A stretch of DNA of 64,000 nucleotides from NCBI GenBank assembly GCA_041741155.1, contig JBGSKO010000174.1:17820-81819 (forward strand), given 5' to 3'. Positions 35,335-43,355 of the stretch are shown one piece after another. The DNA is from M3007 sp041741155. Lineage in GTDB: Bacteria > Bacteroidota > Bacteroidia > Chitinophagales > Saprospiraceae. Below the pieces are notes generated by a model, which did no database searches, was not told the origin of the DNA, and saw only the letters and a list, made by a program, of their open reading frames with translations. A program made the position numbers and the translations under genes. Every line of letters starts with the position of its first letter. Positions within the stretch are counted from its first letter, which is position 1.

Positions 35335-36333
35335 ATGCCACTTGACCTAAGTACCCAATACATGGGCCTTGCGCTCCGCTCGCCGATCGTTGTTTCGGCC
35401 TGCCCCTTGTCCGAGGACGTGAGCAATATCGCCCAAATGGAAGACGCCGGCGCCGGTGCGGTGGTGTTATTTTCCTTGTTTGAGGAGCAAATCCGCCGGG
35501 AACAGGAGCGTATGGCTGCCATTCAGATGGCGACCACTAACGTTTTTGCCGAAGGACTGGACTACTTTCCAGCCGCCGGCGAGTACGGCGTGGGGGTGGA
35601 TGAATACCTCGAACTGATTCGAAAATCGAAGGAGCGCGTGGATATTCCGATCATCGCCAGCCTGAACGGAATTACGCCGGAAGGCTGGATCGAGTATGCC
35701 GCACAGGTCGAGCAGGCCGGCGCCGACGGGCTGGAAATCAATGTATTTTATATCGCCGCCGACATTTCCCAGGACGGCTGGAGCGTGGAGAACCGCTATC
35801 TGGAAATTCTGGAAATGGTGCGCCGCACGGTGCAGATTCCGGTGGCCGTCAAACTGAACCCGTATTTCAGCTCGATGGGGCATATGGCACGCCAACTGGC
35901 ATTGGGCGGCGCGAATGGTCTGGTGCTGTTCAACCGTTTTTACCAACCCGATTTCGATATCAATAGTCTGCGCGTACTGCACGACCTGCGGTACAGTGAG
36001 TCGAACGAAATCCGGCTGCCCCTGCTGTGGATTTCGATTTTGTACGGGAAAACCAACGCCTCGCTGGCTGCAACAACCGGCGTACAGAGCGCCCGCGAGG
36101 TGGCGAAATACCTGCTCGCCGGCGCCGACGTAGCCATGACAGCTTCGGCATTATACAAAAACGGGATCGGGTACCTGGAAACCATGCATGCGGAACTCAT
36201 CGCCTGGATGCGGGATATGCAATTCAAATCCGTGGACGCGTTCAAGGGCGTACTCAGCCAACAAAATGTGGTTGACCCCGAAGCGTTTGAACGGGCGAAC
36301 TACATCCGTATTCTGGAAGGATCGAAACGGTAA
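35335..36333 (+). CDS. Dihydroorotate dehydrogenase-like flavoprotein
   Basis: 332 residues. It shows the FMN-binding TIM-barrel of class 1 DHODH: LRSPIVVSACPLSED at the start, IPIIASLNGITPEGW, GADGLEINVFYI (replacing the usual LNxSCPN), VPVAVKLNPYFSSMG and GANGLVLFNRFYQPDFD, with GADVAMTASALYKNG late. The NxSCPN motif and the active-site Cys/Ser loop differ from true PyrD, so it probably acts on another substrate. Its place behind pyruvate:ferredoxin oxidoreductase and a ferredoxin-NAD(P)H oxidoreductase suggests ferredoxin-linked redox chemistry. The role is inferred from context. Confidence 0.85.
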   Translation: MPLDLSTQYMGLALRSPIVVSACPLSEDVSNIAQMEDAGAGAVVLFSLFEEQIRREQERMAAIQMATTNVFAEGLDYFPAAGEYGVGVDEYLELIRKSKERVDIPIIASLNGITPEGWIEYAAQVEQAGADGLEINVFYIAADISQDGWSVENRYLEILEMVRRTVQIPVAVKLNPYFSSMGHMARQLALGGANGLVLFNRFYQPDFDINSLRVLHDLRYSESNEIRLPLLWISILYGKTNASLAATTGVQSAREVAKYLLAGADVAMTASALYKNGIGYLETMHAELIAWMRDMQFKSVDAFKGVLSQQNVVDPEAFERANYIRILEGSKR

Positions 36334-36372
36334 CGAAGCCTGACGGACGGCGAAAACCAGCGACAACGGTCC

Positions 36373-36463
36373 TACACTACCGGACATTTTTGGAACGAGA
36401 CTTTCCAGGTTTGACAAACCTGGAAAGTCTGCATGCCCGAAAAACAAAATGTCCGGTAGTGTA
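36373..36463. repeat. Two nested palindromes
   Basis: The outer arms 36373-36390 and 36446-36463 (18 bp, perfect) enclose a second perfect 15-bp palindrome, 36398-36412 and 36416-36430, with a GAC loop. The sequences of the two palindromes are unrelated, as if one mobile palindromic element had inserted into another. The outer arm overlaps the first ATG of the flippase frame. Confidence 0.8.
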
Positions 36464-36472
36464 CATCGGACC

Positions 36473-36480
36473 TACCTTTG
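36473..36480 (+). promoter_or_regulatory. -7 box TACCTTTG for the flippase gene
   Basis: Matches TAnnTTTG and lies 31 bp before GTG 36512. It shows that the in-frame ATG at 36449 is upstream of transcription and thus not the start. Confidence 0.55.
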
Positions 36481-36511
36481 CGGGCCTGTCCACCGTACTT
36501 CACCGTCCAAC

Positions 36512-37984
36512 GTGCAACGCGAATTCCTGCTCAACATTCTGTTTCTGGTACTGATCAATCTGTTGATCAAACCCTTTTTCATTTTCGGGATTGACCTGAC
36601 GGTACAGAATCGCCTGCCGATGGGCGACTACGGGCTGTACTTTGCCCTGTTGAATTTCACCTACCTGTTTCAAATTCTGAATGACTTCGGGATTCAGAAT
36701 TTCAACAACCGGCACGTCAGCCAGCACCCGCACTTGCTGCCGAAGTATTTTCCAAACCTGCTGGTAATCAAATTTTTGCTGAGCACGCTGTATGTCTGCG
36801 CTACCCTGCTGGCGGCGTGGTGGCTGGCGGGTTATGGCTGGCGGGAGTTGCCGTTGCTGCTCATTTTGCTGGTCAATCAGGTGTTGGCGCAGGGTGTTCT
36901 TTTCCTGCGGTCCAATATTTCCGGACTGGGACACTATCGGCTCGATAGTTTCCTGTCGTCGCTGGATAAGTTGCTGATGCTCGGCACTTGCGGCGTACTG
37001 TTGTGGGGGTTGCCCCGGCACATCTTGTCGGCGGAGTCGTTTGCCCTGGCACAAACGCTGGCGTTGGCCGCTACGGCGGTGGTGGTAGCGGTGGTGTTGC
37101 GCAGCAAAGTGGCGCTGCGCCTGCGCCCGTCGTGGCTGAAGAACTGGCGTTCCGGGTATCCGGCCTTGCTTTTTTTGTTTCGAAAAAGTTTTCCCTATGC
37201 GCTTGTAGTACTCCTGATGACGGCCTACACGCGGCTTGACGCAGTACTGCTGGAGCGCCTGTTGCCCGACGGGCGCATACATGCCGACGTGTATGCCGGC
37301 GCGTACCGCCTGCTCGATGCCGCCAATATGTTTGGCTACCTGTTCGCCTCGTTGCTGCTGCCCATGTTTGCGCGGATGCTGCGCCGCGGGGAGGATGTTC
37401 GTCCGTTGGTGTCGGTTGGGTTTCAACTGATCTGGGCGGGCAGCATTACACTGGCAGCGCTGGTGTTTTTCGCGCGGGCCGACCTGATCCACCTGATGAT
37501 GCCCGAACGCGCCAACGCTTACCGGTGGGATACGTTGGGGATACTGATCTGGACCTTTGTGCCGGTAAGCGCGACGTATATTTTCAGTACGCTGCTCACG
37601 GCAGACGAGCGGTTAATGCAGATGAACCGCTTTTTTGTGGTGGGCATCGCACTGGACGTGACGCTCAACCTGTTGCTGATTCCGCACTACCAGGCGCTTG
37701 GTGCGGCTATGGCTGCGTTGGCTACGCAGACGTTCATCGCGATTTCCATGATGGTCCTTTGTGTGCGCTATTTTCTGTTGCGGCCTTCGGCCAAAGGGGT
37801 GGCCCGGGTGCTGGGTTTTGCGGTGGTAGTTGCAGGGGCCGCGGGATTTGTTTTTTCAGGAACACCCTACCCCTTGCCGGTCAAATTAAGTTTGGCGCTG
37901 AGCATCTCGGTTTTGGCCACTTTGCTTTTTGGATTGTTAGACATGCGGCAGTTGGCGCAGTTTTTCCGGAAACCCAGGGACTGA
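36512..37984 (+). CDS. Polysaccharide flippase-like membrane protein (MATE/Wzx superfamily)
   Basis: 490 residues from GTG 36512 (VQREFLLNILFLVLINLLIK), chosen because a -7 box and a palindrome occupy the upstream extension. About 12-14 hydrophobic helices are present, with the paired-helix layout of the oligosaccharide flippase family (FGIDLTVQNRLPMGDYGLYF, LNDFGIQNFNNRHVSQ, LLIPHYQALGAAMAALATQT). It likely moves lipid-linked glycans across the inner membrane. No glycosyltransferases are adjacent, so the glycan is unknown. Confidence 0.87.
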   Translation: MQREFLLNILFLVLINLLIKPFFIFGIDLTVQNRLPMGDYGLYFALLNFTYLFQILNDFGIQNFNNRHVSQHPHLLPKYFPNLLVIKFLLSTLYVCATLLAAWWLAGYGWRELPLLLILLVNQVLAQGVLFLRSNISGLGHYRLDSFLSSLDKLLMLGTCGVLLWGLPRHILSAESFALAQTLALAATAVVVAVVLRSKVALRLRPSWLKNWRSGYPALLFLFRKSFPYALVVLLMTAYTRLDAVLLERLLPDGRIHADVYAGAYRLLDAANMFGYLFASLLLPMFARMLRRGEDVRPLVSVGFQLIWAGSITLAALVFFARADLIHLMMPERANAYRWDTLGILIWTFVPVSATYIFSTLLTADERLMQMNRFFVVGIALDVTLNLLLIPHYQALGAAMAALATQTFIAISMMVLCVRYFLLRPSAKGVARVLGFAVVVAGAAGFVFSGTPYPLPVKLSLALSISVLATLLFGLLDMRQLAQFFRKPRD

Positions 37985-38028
37985 CAACCGACGAGGGGCC
38001 AGTCCTGCGCTTTTGAAAAATTCAGTTG

Positions 38029-38036
38029 TATGTTTG
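38029..38036 (+). promoter_or_regulatory. -7 box TATGTTTG for the epimerase gene
   Basis: Matches TAnnTTTG, 29 bp before ATG 38066; overlaps the first in-frame ATG (38030), which is therefore unlikely to be used. Confidence 0.5.
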
Positions 38037-38065
38037 TCAAAAAAATTACCCCCAACGCTATAATC

Positions 38066-38968
38066 ATGGCTCGTACCATTCTCCTTGCCGGTGGCACCGG
38101 TTTTATCGGCACTAAATTAGCCGAATTGCTCCGTTCCAGGGGCCATCATGTACGCCTGCTGACCCGCACGCCACGGGGCGCCGATCAGTTTGGCTGGGAC
38201 CCGGCGGCAGGTCGGATAGATGACGAAGCTATCCGCGGCGCCGATGTGGTGATCAACCTCGCCGGGGCCGGTATTGCCGAGCAACGCTGGACGCCTGCGC
38301 GAAAAAAACTGATCATTGAAAGTCGGGTGGAGAGTGCCCGCGTGCTGCGCGACGCTTTTCAGCGGCTGGATCACCGCCCCGAGGCATATCTGGCGGCGTC
38401 GGCTATTGGCTACTACGGCAACTCGGGAGACGAATGGAAGAATGAAAACGACCCACCGGCGGACAAGAGTTTTCTGGTCGAATCCACCACGGCCTGGGAG
38501 CAGGCTACCGAAACTGTCGGCGCGCTCGGTATTCGCATGGTAATATTCCGCATTGGTATCGTGCTGGATCAGTCGGGCGGGGCTTTGCACGAGATCATCA
38601 AACCCTTGCGTTTTGGCATGGGCGGCTATTTTGGCGATGGGCGGGCGTGGTATTCCTGGATTCACCGCGATGACTTGTGCAGGATGTTTCTGTGGGCTGT
38701 CGAAAACCAGGATGTAGAGGGAATTTATAACGCCGTGGCGCCCAATCCAGCTCAAAACAAAGTTCTGGTAAAAGCTGCAGCAAAGGCTATGCACCAACCG
38801 GCGCTATTCACTGCTGCCCCCGAGTTTGCCCTGCGACTTGCTTTTGGCGAAATGGCCGACGCCATTCTGTTCAGCACCCGCGTGTCGGCAGAAAAAATTA
38901 TCCGGGCGGGGTTTCGTTTCCAACATCCGGAACTGGCAGGCGCGCTGGAGGATATATTTTCTAAATAA
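38066..38968 (+). CDS. TIGR01777 family NAD-dependent epimerase/dehydratase-like oxidoreductase
   Basis: 300 residues from ATG 38066 (MARTILLAGGTGFIGTKLAE). The Rossmann GGTGFIG motif sits at the N-terminus as in all SDR epimerases. Family landmarks are VINLAGAGIAEQRWTPARKK, ESRVESARVL, ASAIGYYGNSGD, ETVGALGIRMVIFRIGIVLD and YSWIHRDDLCRMF. The closest known relatives (YfcH, the plant cell-division SULA-like proteins) have no settled substrate. Length is normal. Confidence 0.9.
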   Translation: MARTILLAGGTGFIGTKLAELLRSRGHHVRLLTRTPRGADQFGWDPAAGRIDDEAIRGADVVINLAGAGIAEQRWTPARKKLIIESRVESARVLRDAFQRLDHRPEAYLAASAIGYYGNSGDEWKNENDPPADKSFLVESTTAWEQATETVGALGIRMVIFRIGIVLDQSGGALHEIIKPLRFGMGGYFGDGRAWYSWIHRDDLCRMFLWAVENQDVEGIYNAVAPNPAQNKVLVKAAAKAMHQPALFTAAPEFALRLAFGEMADAILFSTRVSAEKIIRAGFRFQHPELAGALEDIFSK

Positions 38969-39119
38969 GGTTAGAAGGTTAGAAGGTTTCTGGTTGGAGG
39001 GTTAGAAGGTTGCTGGTTCGCCAGATACTGCCTTAAAGGTCCCGTTATCAACGATACTTTTGGGCAAATTTTCCCAAGCCCCTGATCCAGAAACCCTCCA
39101 ACCTTCTAACCAGAAACCT
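38969..39119. repeat. Direct and inverted copies of a GGTTAGAAGGTT motif
   Basis: GGTTAGAAGG occurs three times (38969, 38977 and about 39000), mixed with GGTTTCTGGTTGGAGGGTT. The right part (39087-39119) carries the reverse complement of the same blocks. Together they form a degenerate long palindrome that brackets the promoter of the next gene. Confidence 0.6.
39055..39062 (+). promoter_or_regulatory. -7 box TACTTTTG for the AI-2E-type permease
   Basis: Matches TAnnTTTG, 63 bp before ATG 39126, between the two arms of the repeat. It rules out the upstream TTG (39060) as start. Confidence 0.45.
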
Positions 39120-39125
39120 AATTCG

Positions 39126-40232
39126 ATGCGAAATAACATACTCTGGATCATTAGTATCGTGGCCGTTTTGGCCTTGGGCTACTACTTTGCCGACATTGTG
39201 GCCTACATCCTGACGGCAGCAGTGCTGTCTATGCTGGGTCGCCCGGTGAAAGATTTTTTCCAACGGCACATCCGGTTTCGGGGCTGGCAGATGGGACCGA
39301 TCAGTTCGTCTTTGCTCACGCTGCTCAGTTTTTATCTGATACTTGCCGGGCTGTTGATGGTTTTTGTGCCGACAATTATGGGACAGGTTCAGCACCTCGC
39401 GTCGGTGGACTACACGGCGATGGGCGAGAAGTTGAAGGCCCCTTTTGCCGACTGGGACTACCAGCTGCATCAATTGGGGCTGTTGGAATCGGGGCAGTCG
39501 CTGGGCAAGCGCATTCAGGAGTTCCTGACCGAATGGTTCAAACCTACCATGCTAAGCGATTTTCTGGGTGGATTTATCGCTGTTGCCGGCAATGTAGTCG
39601 TGGCGTTTGCGTCCGTCTCATTTATCCTCTTCTTTTTTTTAAAGGACGACACCCTCTCCGTCAGCTTTCTGCATACGCTCGTGCCGGCGGAGATGGAGGC
39701 CAAGGTGCAGCACGCGTCGGAGGAGACAGGCGTGGTGCTCACGCGCTATTTCGGCGGCCTGGCAGTGCAAACACTTATCTTCATGTGCATTGCGTCCCTG
39801 ACGTTATGGCTACTGGGCGTACCCAATGCGTTGCTGATCGGCATGATGGGCGGATTGTTTAATATCGTGCCGTATGTCGGCCCATTAATCGGCATTGTGG
39901 TCGGGTGCTTTTTTACCCTCTCCTATCATATCGAGTCGGAGTTTTCCGTGCTGATGCCGCAACTACTGAAGGTAGTGGGCGCATTTGCCCTCACACAAGC
40001 CATAGATAACAACGTTGTGGGGCCGTACATCACGTCCAGCAGCGTGAAGGCGCACCCGCTGGAAGTCTTCATTGTCGTTTTGATCTCCGCTAAATTGGGC
40101 GGTGTCGTCGGCATGGTCATAGGTGTGCCGGTTTATACGGTGCTACGGGTTATTGCACGGGTGTTTTTCGGGCATTATCGGTTGGTGCAACGTTGGACCG
40201 GGCATTTGTGGGAACAAAAAATCGCCCCGTGA
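39126..40232 (+). CDS. AI-2E family transporter (TqsA/PerM-like)
   Basis: 368 residues from ATG 39126 (MRNNILWIISIVAVLALGYY). About eight membrane helices with the family layout: two N-terminal helices, FLKDDTLSVSFLHTLVP before the ETGVVLTRYFGGLAVQTLIF helix, and the conserved block LIGMMGGLFNIVPYVGPLIG. The family includes autoinducer-2 exporters and Na+/H+ or Li+ antiporters, so the transported substrate cannot be told. An SD sequence is absent, as usual for the phylum. Confidence 0.92.
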   Translation: MRNNILWIISIVAVLALGYYFADIVAYILTAAVLSMLGRPVKDFFQRHIRFRGWQMGPISSSLLTLLSFYLILAGLLMVFVPTIMGQVQHLASVDYTAMGEKLKAPFADWDYQLHQLGLLESGQSLGKRIQEFLTEWFKPTMLSDFLGGFIAVAGNVVVAFASVSFILFFFLKDDTLSVSFLHTLVPAEMEAKVQHASEETGVVLTRYFGGLAVQTLIFMCIASLTLWLLGVPNALLIGMMGGLFNIVPYVGPLIGIVVGCFFTLSYHIESEFSVLMPQLLKVVGAFALTQAIDNNVVGPYITSSSVKAHPLEVFIVVLISAKLGGVVGMVIGVPVYTVLRVIARVFFGHYRLVQRWTGHLWEQKIAP

Positions 40233-40259
40233 GTACGGAGACTACCGGGTGTTTTCCAA

Positions 40260-40331
40260 TTCACCGCAGAGACGCAGAGACGCGGAGATTTTGATAATCA
40301 TGTTTTTAAAACGCTGCGTCTCTGCGGTGAA
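40260..40331. repeat. Palindromic repeat of the CACCGCAGAGACGCAG type
   Basis: 18-bp perfect arms at 40260-40277 and 40314-40331, with a partial extra copy (AGAGACGCGGAG) after the left arm. This motif is a recurrent intergenic palindrome in environmental bacteria. Between these convergent genes it could also work as a terminator in both directions. Confidence 0.75.
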
Positions 40332-40365
40332 AAAGTACTTATGAGATACCCTCTTTTCTACTTCT

Positions 40366-42678
40366 TTACTCCACAATAATCTCATCTAAAAACAGCCAGG
40401 CATTGTTGCCGGTACCGGGTACGCCATCGGGTATGGGGCCGAATGCTGTGGCAACCAGTTTCAGATACCTGCCTTTGGCGCCGGCCGTAGCAAAGGATAC
40501 CGTTTCGACCGCACTGCCCTGCATACTGTCGGTGTCAATTACCTTTTTGCCGATGGAGGTAAAATTTTGTCCGTCGTCGGAAACGAAAATTTCGATGCTG
40601 CGCGGCGGGTAAATCCAGGATGTTTTGCTGTGGAGAAAATTGGTTGACACCTTGCTGAACGTCGTGGATTCGCCGAAATCAATGACCGGGTCGAGGTCGC
40701 CCGTCACACCGATCCAGTTATTCCAGGAACGCAGGAATCCGGTGACCCCGTTGGTCAGGCCGTGGCGTTCGCCGCCGGTGTACTGTTCGGGTTGTATCGA
40801 CAGGGTGTAGGGCTTGCCCAGTGCTTTGTGTACGAGGTACCGTACGGTCAGGATTTTGCCGACCATTTTGTTGTCTATAAAAGCAGCAGCCTTGATGGTG
40901 GCAGATTCTCTCAAGCCGATGGGGGAGTAGAATCCGGCGGAAGTTGGCTTGGGATCCGAGCCGTCGCGGGTGTATTTTACCTGGGCAGTCCGGTCGCTTG
41001 TGGATAGCGCCACGTATCCGCCGGAGAAACTTGATTTCACATCGTAGTAACTCTTGGCGTAGTTCACGCCCAGAACATCCAGGAGTCTGAAATGGTATTT
41101 CAGGCGGCGGGCAAAGTCTTCCCAGAGTTTTTTTGGTGCGGCCGTCCAGAGTACTTCGGAGAGGGCGCAAACGCGGGGGTAGGCCATGTATTCAACCTGT
41201 GCGGGGGTTTCCATGTACTCGGTCCAGACATTGCCCTGTGCACCGAGGATAAACCGGGCCTCTGCTTCGTTGAGTTCGGTCGGCACGGGTTCGTAGCTGT
41301 ACACGCGTTGCAGGGTAGTAAAACCGCTGATAGCCAGGGGCTCTGTAGCGGGGTCGCTCTGGTAGTGGTCGAAATAGCAGTGCGAGCCGGGGGTCATGAT
41401 GGCATTGTGGCCGGCCTTGGTGGCAGCAACACCGCCTTCGGTACCGCGCCAGCTCATGACCGTAGCGGAGGGCGCCAGTCCACCTTCCAGAATTTCGTCC
41501 CAGCCAATGAGTTTTTTCTTGTACTTGGCCAACACTTGTCCGGCGCGACTGATGAAATAGCTTTGGAGTTCGTGTTCGTCCTTCAGCTTCTCGGTTGCCA
41601 TACGTTTTTGGCATTTTGGGCAGGCTTTCCAGCGGTCTTTCGGACATTCGTCGCCACCAATATGGATGTATTCGCCGGGGAAAAGCGCACACACTTCGTC
41701 GAGTACGCCCGAGATAAACTCGAAGGTCTTGTCGTTTCCGGCGCAGAATACGTCATCGAAAATGCCCCATGTCGTAGCTACTTCGTAGGGGCCTCCCGTG
41801 CAGCCGAGTTCGGGGTAAGCTGCAAGGGCGGCTTGCGCGTGTCCGGGCATTTCGATTTCGGGCACGATGGTGATGAAGCGCTTGCGAGCGTATTCCACTA
41901 CATCTTTGATTTCTTCCTGGGTGTAGTAGCCGCAGTACTGCTTGCCATCGTATTTCGCCGGAGCATCATTGGCATGGCCGATGACGGTCTCCTTCCGGCA
42001 CGATGCAATCGTTTGCAGTTTGGGAAATTTTTTGATCTCGATGCGCCAGCCCTGGTCGTCGGTGAGATGCCAGTGGAAGCGGTTGAATTTGTGCAGGGCC
42101 AACAGGTCAATATAGCGTTTGACAAAATCTACATCGAAAAAATGCCGGCTCACGTCAAGGTGCATGCCCCGGTATCCGAAGCGCGGATTATCTGTGATGG
42201 CACATCCGACAGCCGTCCAGGCCACATCTTTCATCGGCACGGGACTGCTGAATTGCGGGGGAAACATTTGCCGCAGGCTTTGCATACCATAAAACGCTCC
42301 AACGGCAGTGCGGGCACGGATGGCGACATGGCCTCCAGGAAAAATCTCCAATACGTAACCTTCGGTTTGTTCGATGCTGTTGTCGGGCAAAAAGTAAATA
42401 CCGTTTTCACGGGGTTGGGCAATCGGCGTCTTGTACGGCTGTGCCACCAACTGGAATCCGGTGGACGACTGGGCTACGGCCATGAAATACTGCGCCGCTG
42501 TTTCCCAGTCGGGTTGCCCCTGCGGGTAATAGATGCGGGTGTCGGGCTTGAGTTCAAATTTGCCTTCTTTGATAAAGGCGCGCGCGGGCTGCGGAATGAC
42601 CGTGATGGCCGAGCTGATCTGTCCGGAAACCCAAACAGACAGCAAGAGGAAGAACGGAAGCAGGATAGTATTTTTCAT
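40366..42678 (-). CDS. GH20 beta-N-acetylhexosaminidase
   Basis: 770 residues. The signal peptide is MKNTILLPFFLLLSVWVSGQ. The N-terminal GH20b domain (ITVIPQPARAFIKEGKFELK) is followed by the catalytic barrel (RFGYRGMHLDVSRHFFDVDF, WHLTDDQGWRIEIKKFP, VPEIEMPGHAQAALAAYPEL) with the catalytic pair Asp343-Glu344 in HIGGDECPKDRW. A C-terminal chitobiase-type Ig fold (VKYTRDGSDPKPTSAGFYSP) and an F5/8 type C-like sandwich (FGESTTFSKVSTNFL) close it. It removes terminal GlcNAc or GalNAc from chitin fragments or glycoproteins in the periplasm or at the cell surface. No type A sorting domain is seen. Confidence 0.96.
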   Translation of the reverse strand: MKNTILLPFFLLLSVWVSGQISSAITVIPQPARAFIKEGKFELKPDTRIYYPQGQPDWETAAQYFMAVAQSSTGFQLVAQPYKTPIAQPRENGIYFLPDNSIEQTEGYVLEIFPGGHVAIRARTAVGAFYGMQSLRQMFPPQFSSPVPMKDVAWTAVGCAITDNPRFGYRGMHLDVSRHFFDVDFVKRYIDLLALHKFNRFHWHLTDDQGWRIEIKKFPKLQTIASCRKETVIGHANDAPAKYDGKQYCGYYTQEEIKDVVEYARKRFITIVPEIEMPGHAQAALAAYPELGCTGGPYEVATTWGIFDDVFCAGNDKTFEFISGVLDEVCALFPGEYIHIGGDECPKDRWKACPKCQKRMATEKLKDEHELQSYFISRAGQVLAKYKKKLIGWDEILEGGLAPSATVMSWRGTEGGVAATKAGHNAIMTPGSHCYFDHYQSDPATEPLAISGFTTLQRVYSYEPVPTELNEAEARFILGAQGNVWTEYMETPAQVEYMAYPRVCALSEVLWTAAPKKLWEDFARRLKYHFRLLDVLGVNYAKSYYDVKSSFSGGYVALSTSDRTAQVKYTRDGSDPKPTSAGFYSPIGLRESATIKAAAFIDNKMVGKILTVRYLVHKALGKPYTLSIQPEQYTGGERHGLTNGVTGFLRSWNNWIGVTGDLDPVIDFGESTTFSKVSTNFLHSKTSWIYPPRSIEIFVSDDGQNFTSIGKKVIDTDSMQGSAVETVSFATAGAKGRYLKLVATAFGPIPDGVPGTGNNAWLFLDEIIVE

Positions 42679-42720
42679 GCGGTGGTGTATTTGTGCTGGT
42701 TACGCAGGGTTTATACGGAG

Positions 42721-43353
42721 TTATTTTCTGCCAAAATCTGCCGGAATTTCGCCCCACTCCTCTGTTTGCCATTTCAGGATGGGGTTGGTTACTTTATTGG
42801 TTTCCAGCCATTTTTCTGCGCGTTCGATGAGTTCGAAGATGCGGTCGTTGTCGCCCATGTCTTCCAATTTGGTTCTGCATTTTTTGGCTTTGATCCAGAT
42901 TTGGGCGTTTCGGGAGTCGGAATAGATCGGGATATTCGGGCTGTTTTGTTGTTTGAGCCAGGCGAGGGCGTGTACGATGGCAAGGAATTCGCCGACGTTG
43001 TTGGTGCCGTTGGGCAACGGGCCGACACGAAATATTTCCTGACTGGTGCGGGTGTGTACCCCGCGGTATTCCATCGCCCCGGGGTTTCCGCTGCACGCGG
43101 CATCTACGGCAAGGCTGTCGAGGAGCACGCCAATTTTTTCCAGATCGGGCAAAGACTTTTTCACCGTTTTGGTATCCTTTCCTGCATACGCCCAGTAGGT
43201 GCCTTTAAACGCCTTTTCGGCCTCCGCTTTGGAGCCGAAACTTTTGTACTTCGCTTTGGGATAGCCATCAATTTGTTGTTTGGCGGCATCCCAGGAGGTG
43301 TACACGCCGGGCTCGTGGCCTTCCCAAACCACATAAAACTTTTGTTTAGCCAT
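42721..43353 (-). CDS. Ribonuclease H with N-terminal viroplasmin domain
   Basis: 210 residues. The first 45 residues (KFYVVWEGHEPGVYTSWDAA, YPKAKYKSFGSKAEAEKAF) are the caulimovirus viroplasmin/RNase H1 N-terminal domain that binds RNA-DNA hybrids. The RNase H domain follows (SLAVDAACSGNPGAMEYRGV with Asp, NNVGEFLAIVHALAWLKQ with Glu, IPIYSDSRNAQIWIKAK with Asp), keeping the acidic residues for cleavage of the RNA strand. The ATG lies 2 bp after the stop of the upstream gene, so they share a transcript. Confidence 0.93.
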   Translation of the reverse strand: MAKQKFYVVWEGHEPGVYTSWDAAKQQIDGYPKAKYKSFGSKAEAEKAFKGTYWAYAGKDTKTVKKSLPDLEKIGVLLDSLAVDAACSGNPGAMEYRGVHTRTSQEIFRVGPLPNGTNNVGEFLAIVHALAWLKQQNSPNIPIYSDSRNAQIWIKAKKCRTKLEDMGDNDRIFELIERAEKWLETNKVTNPILKWQTEEWGEIPADFGRK

Positions 43354-43355
43354 GG

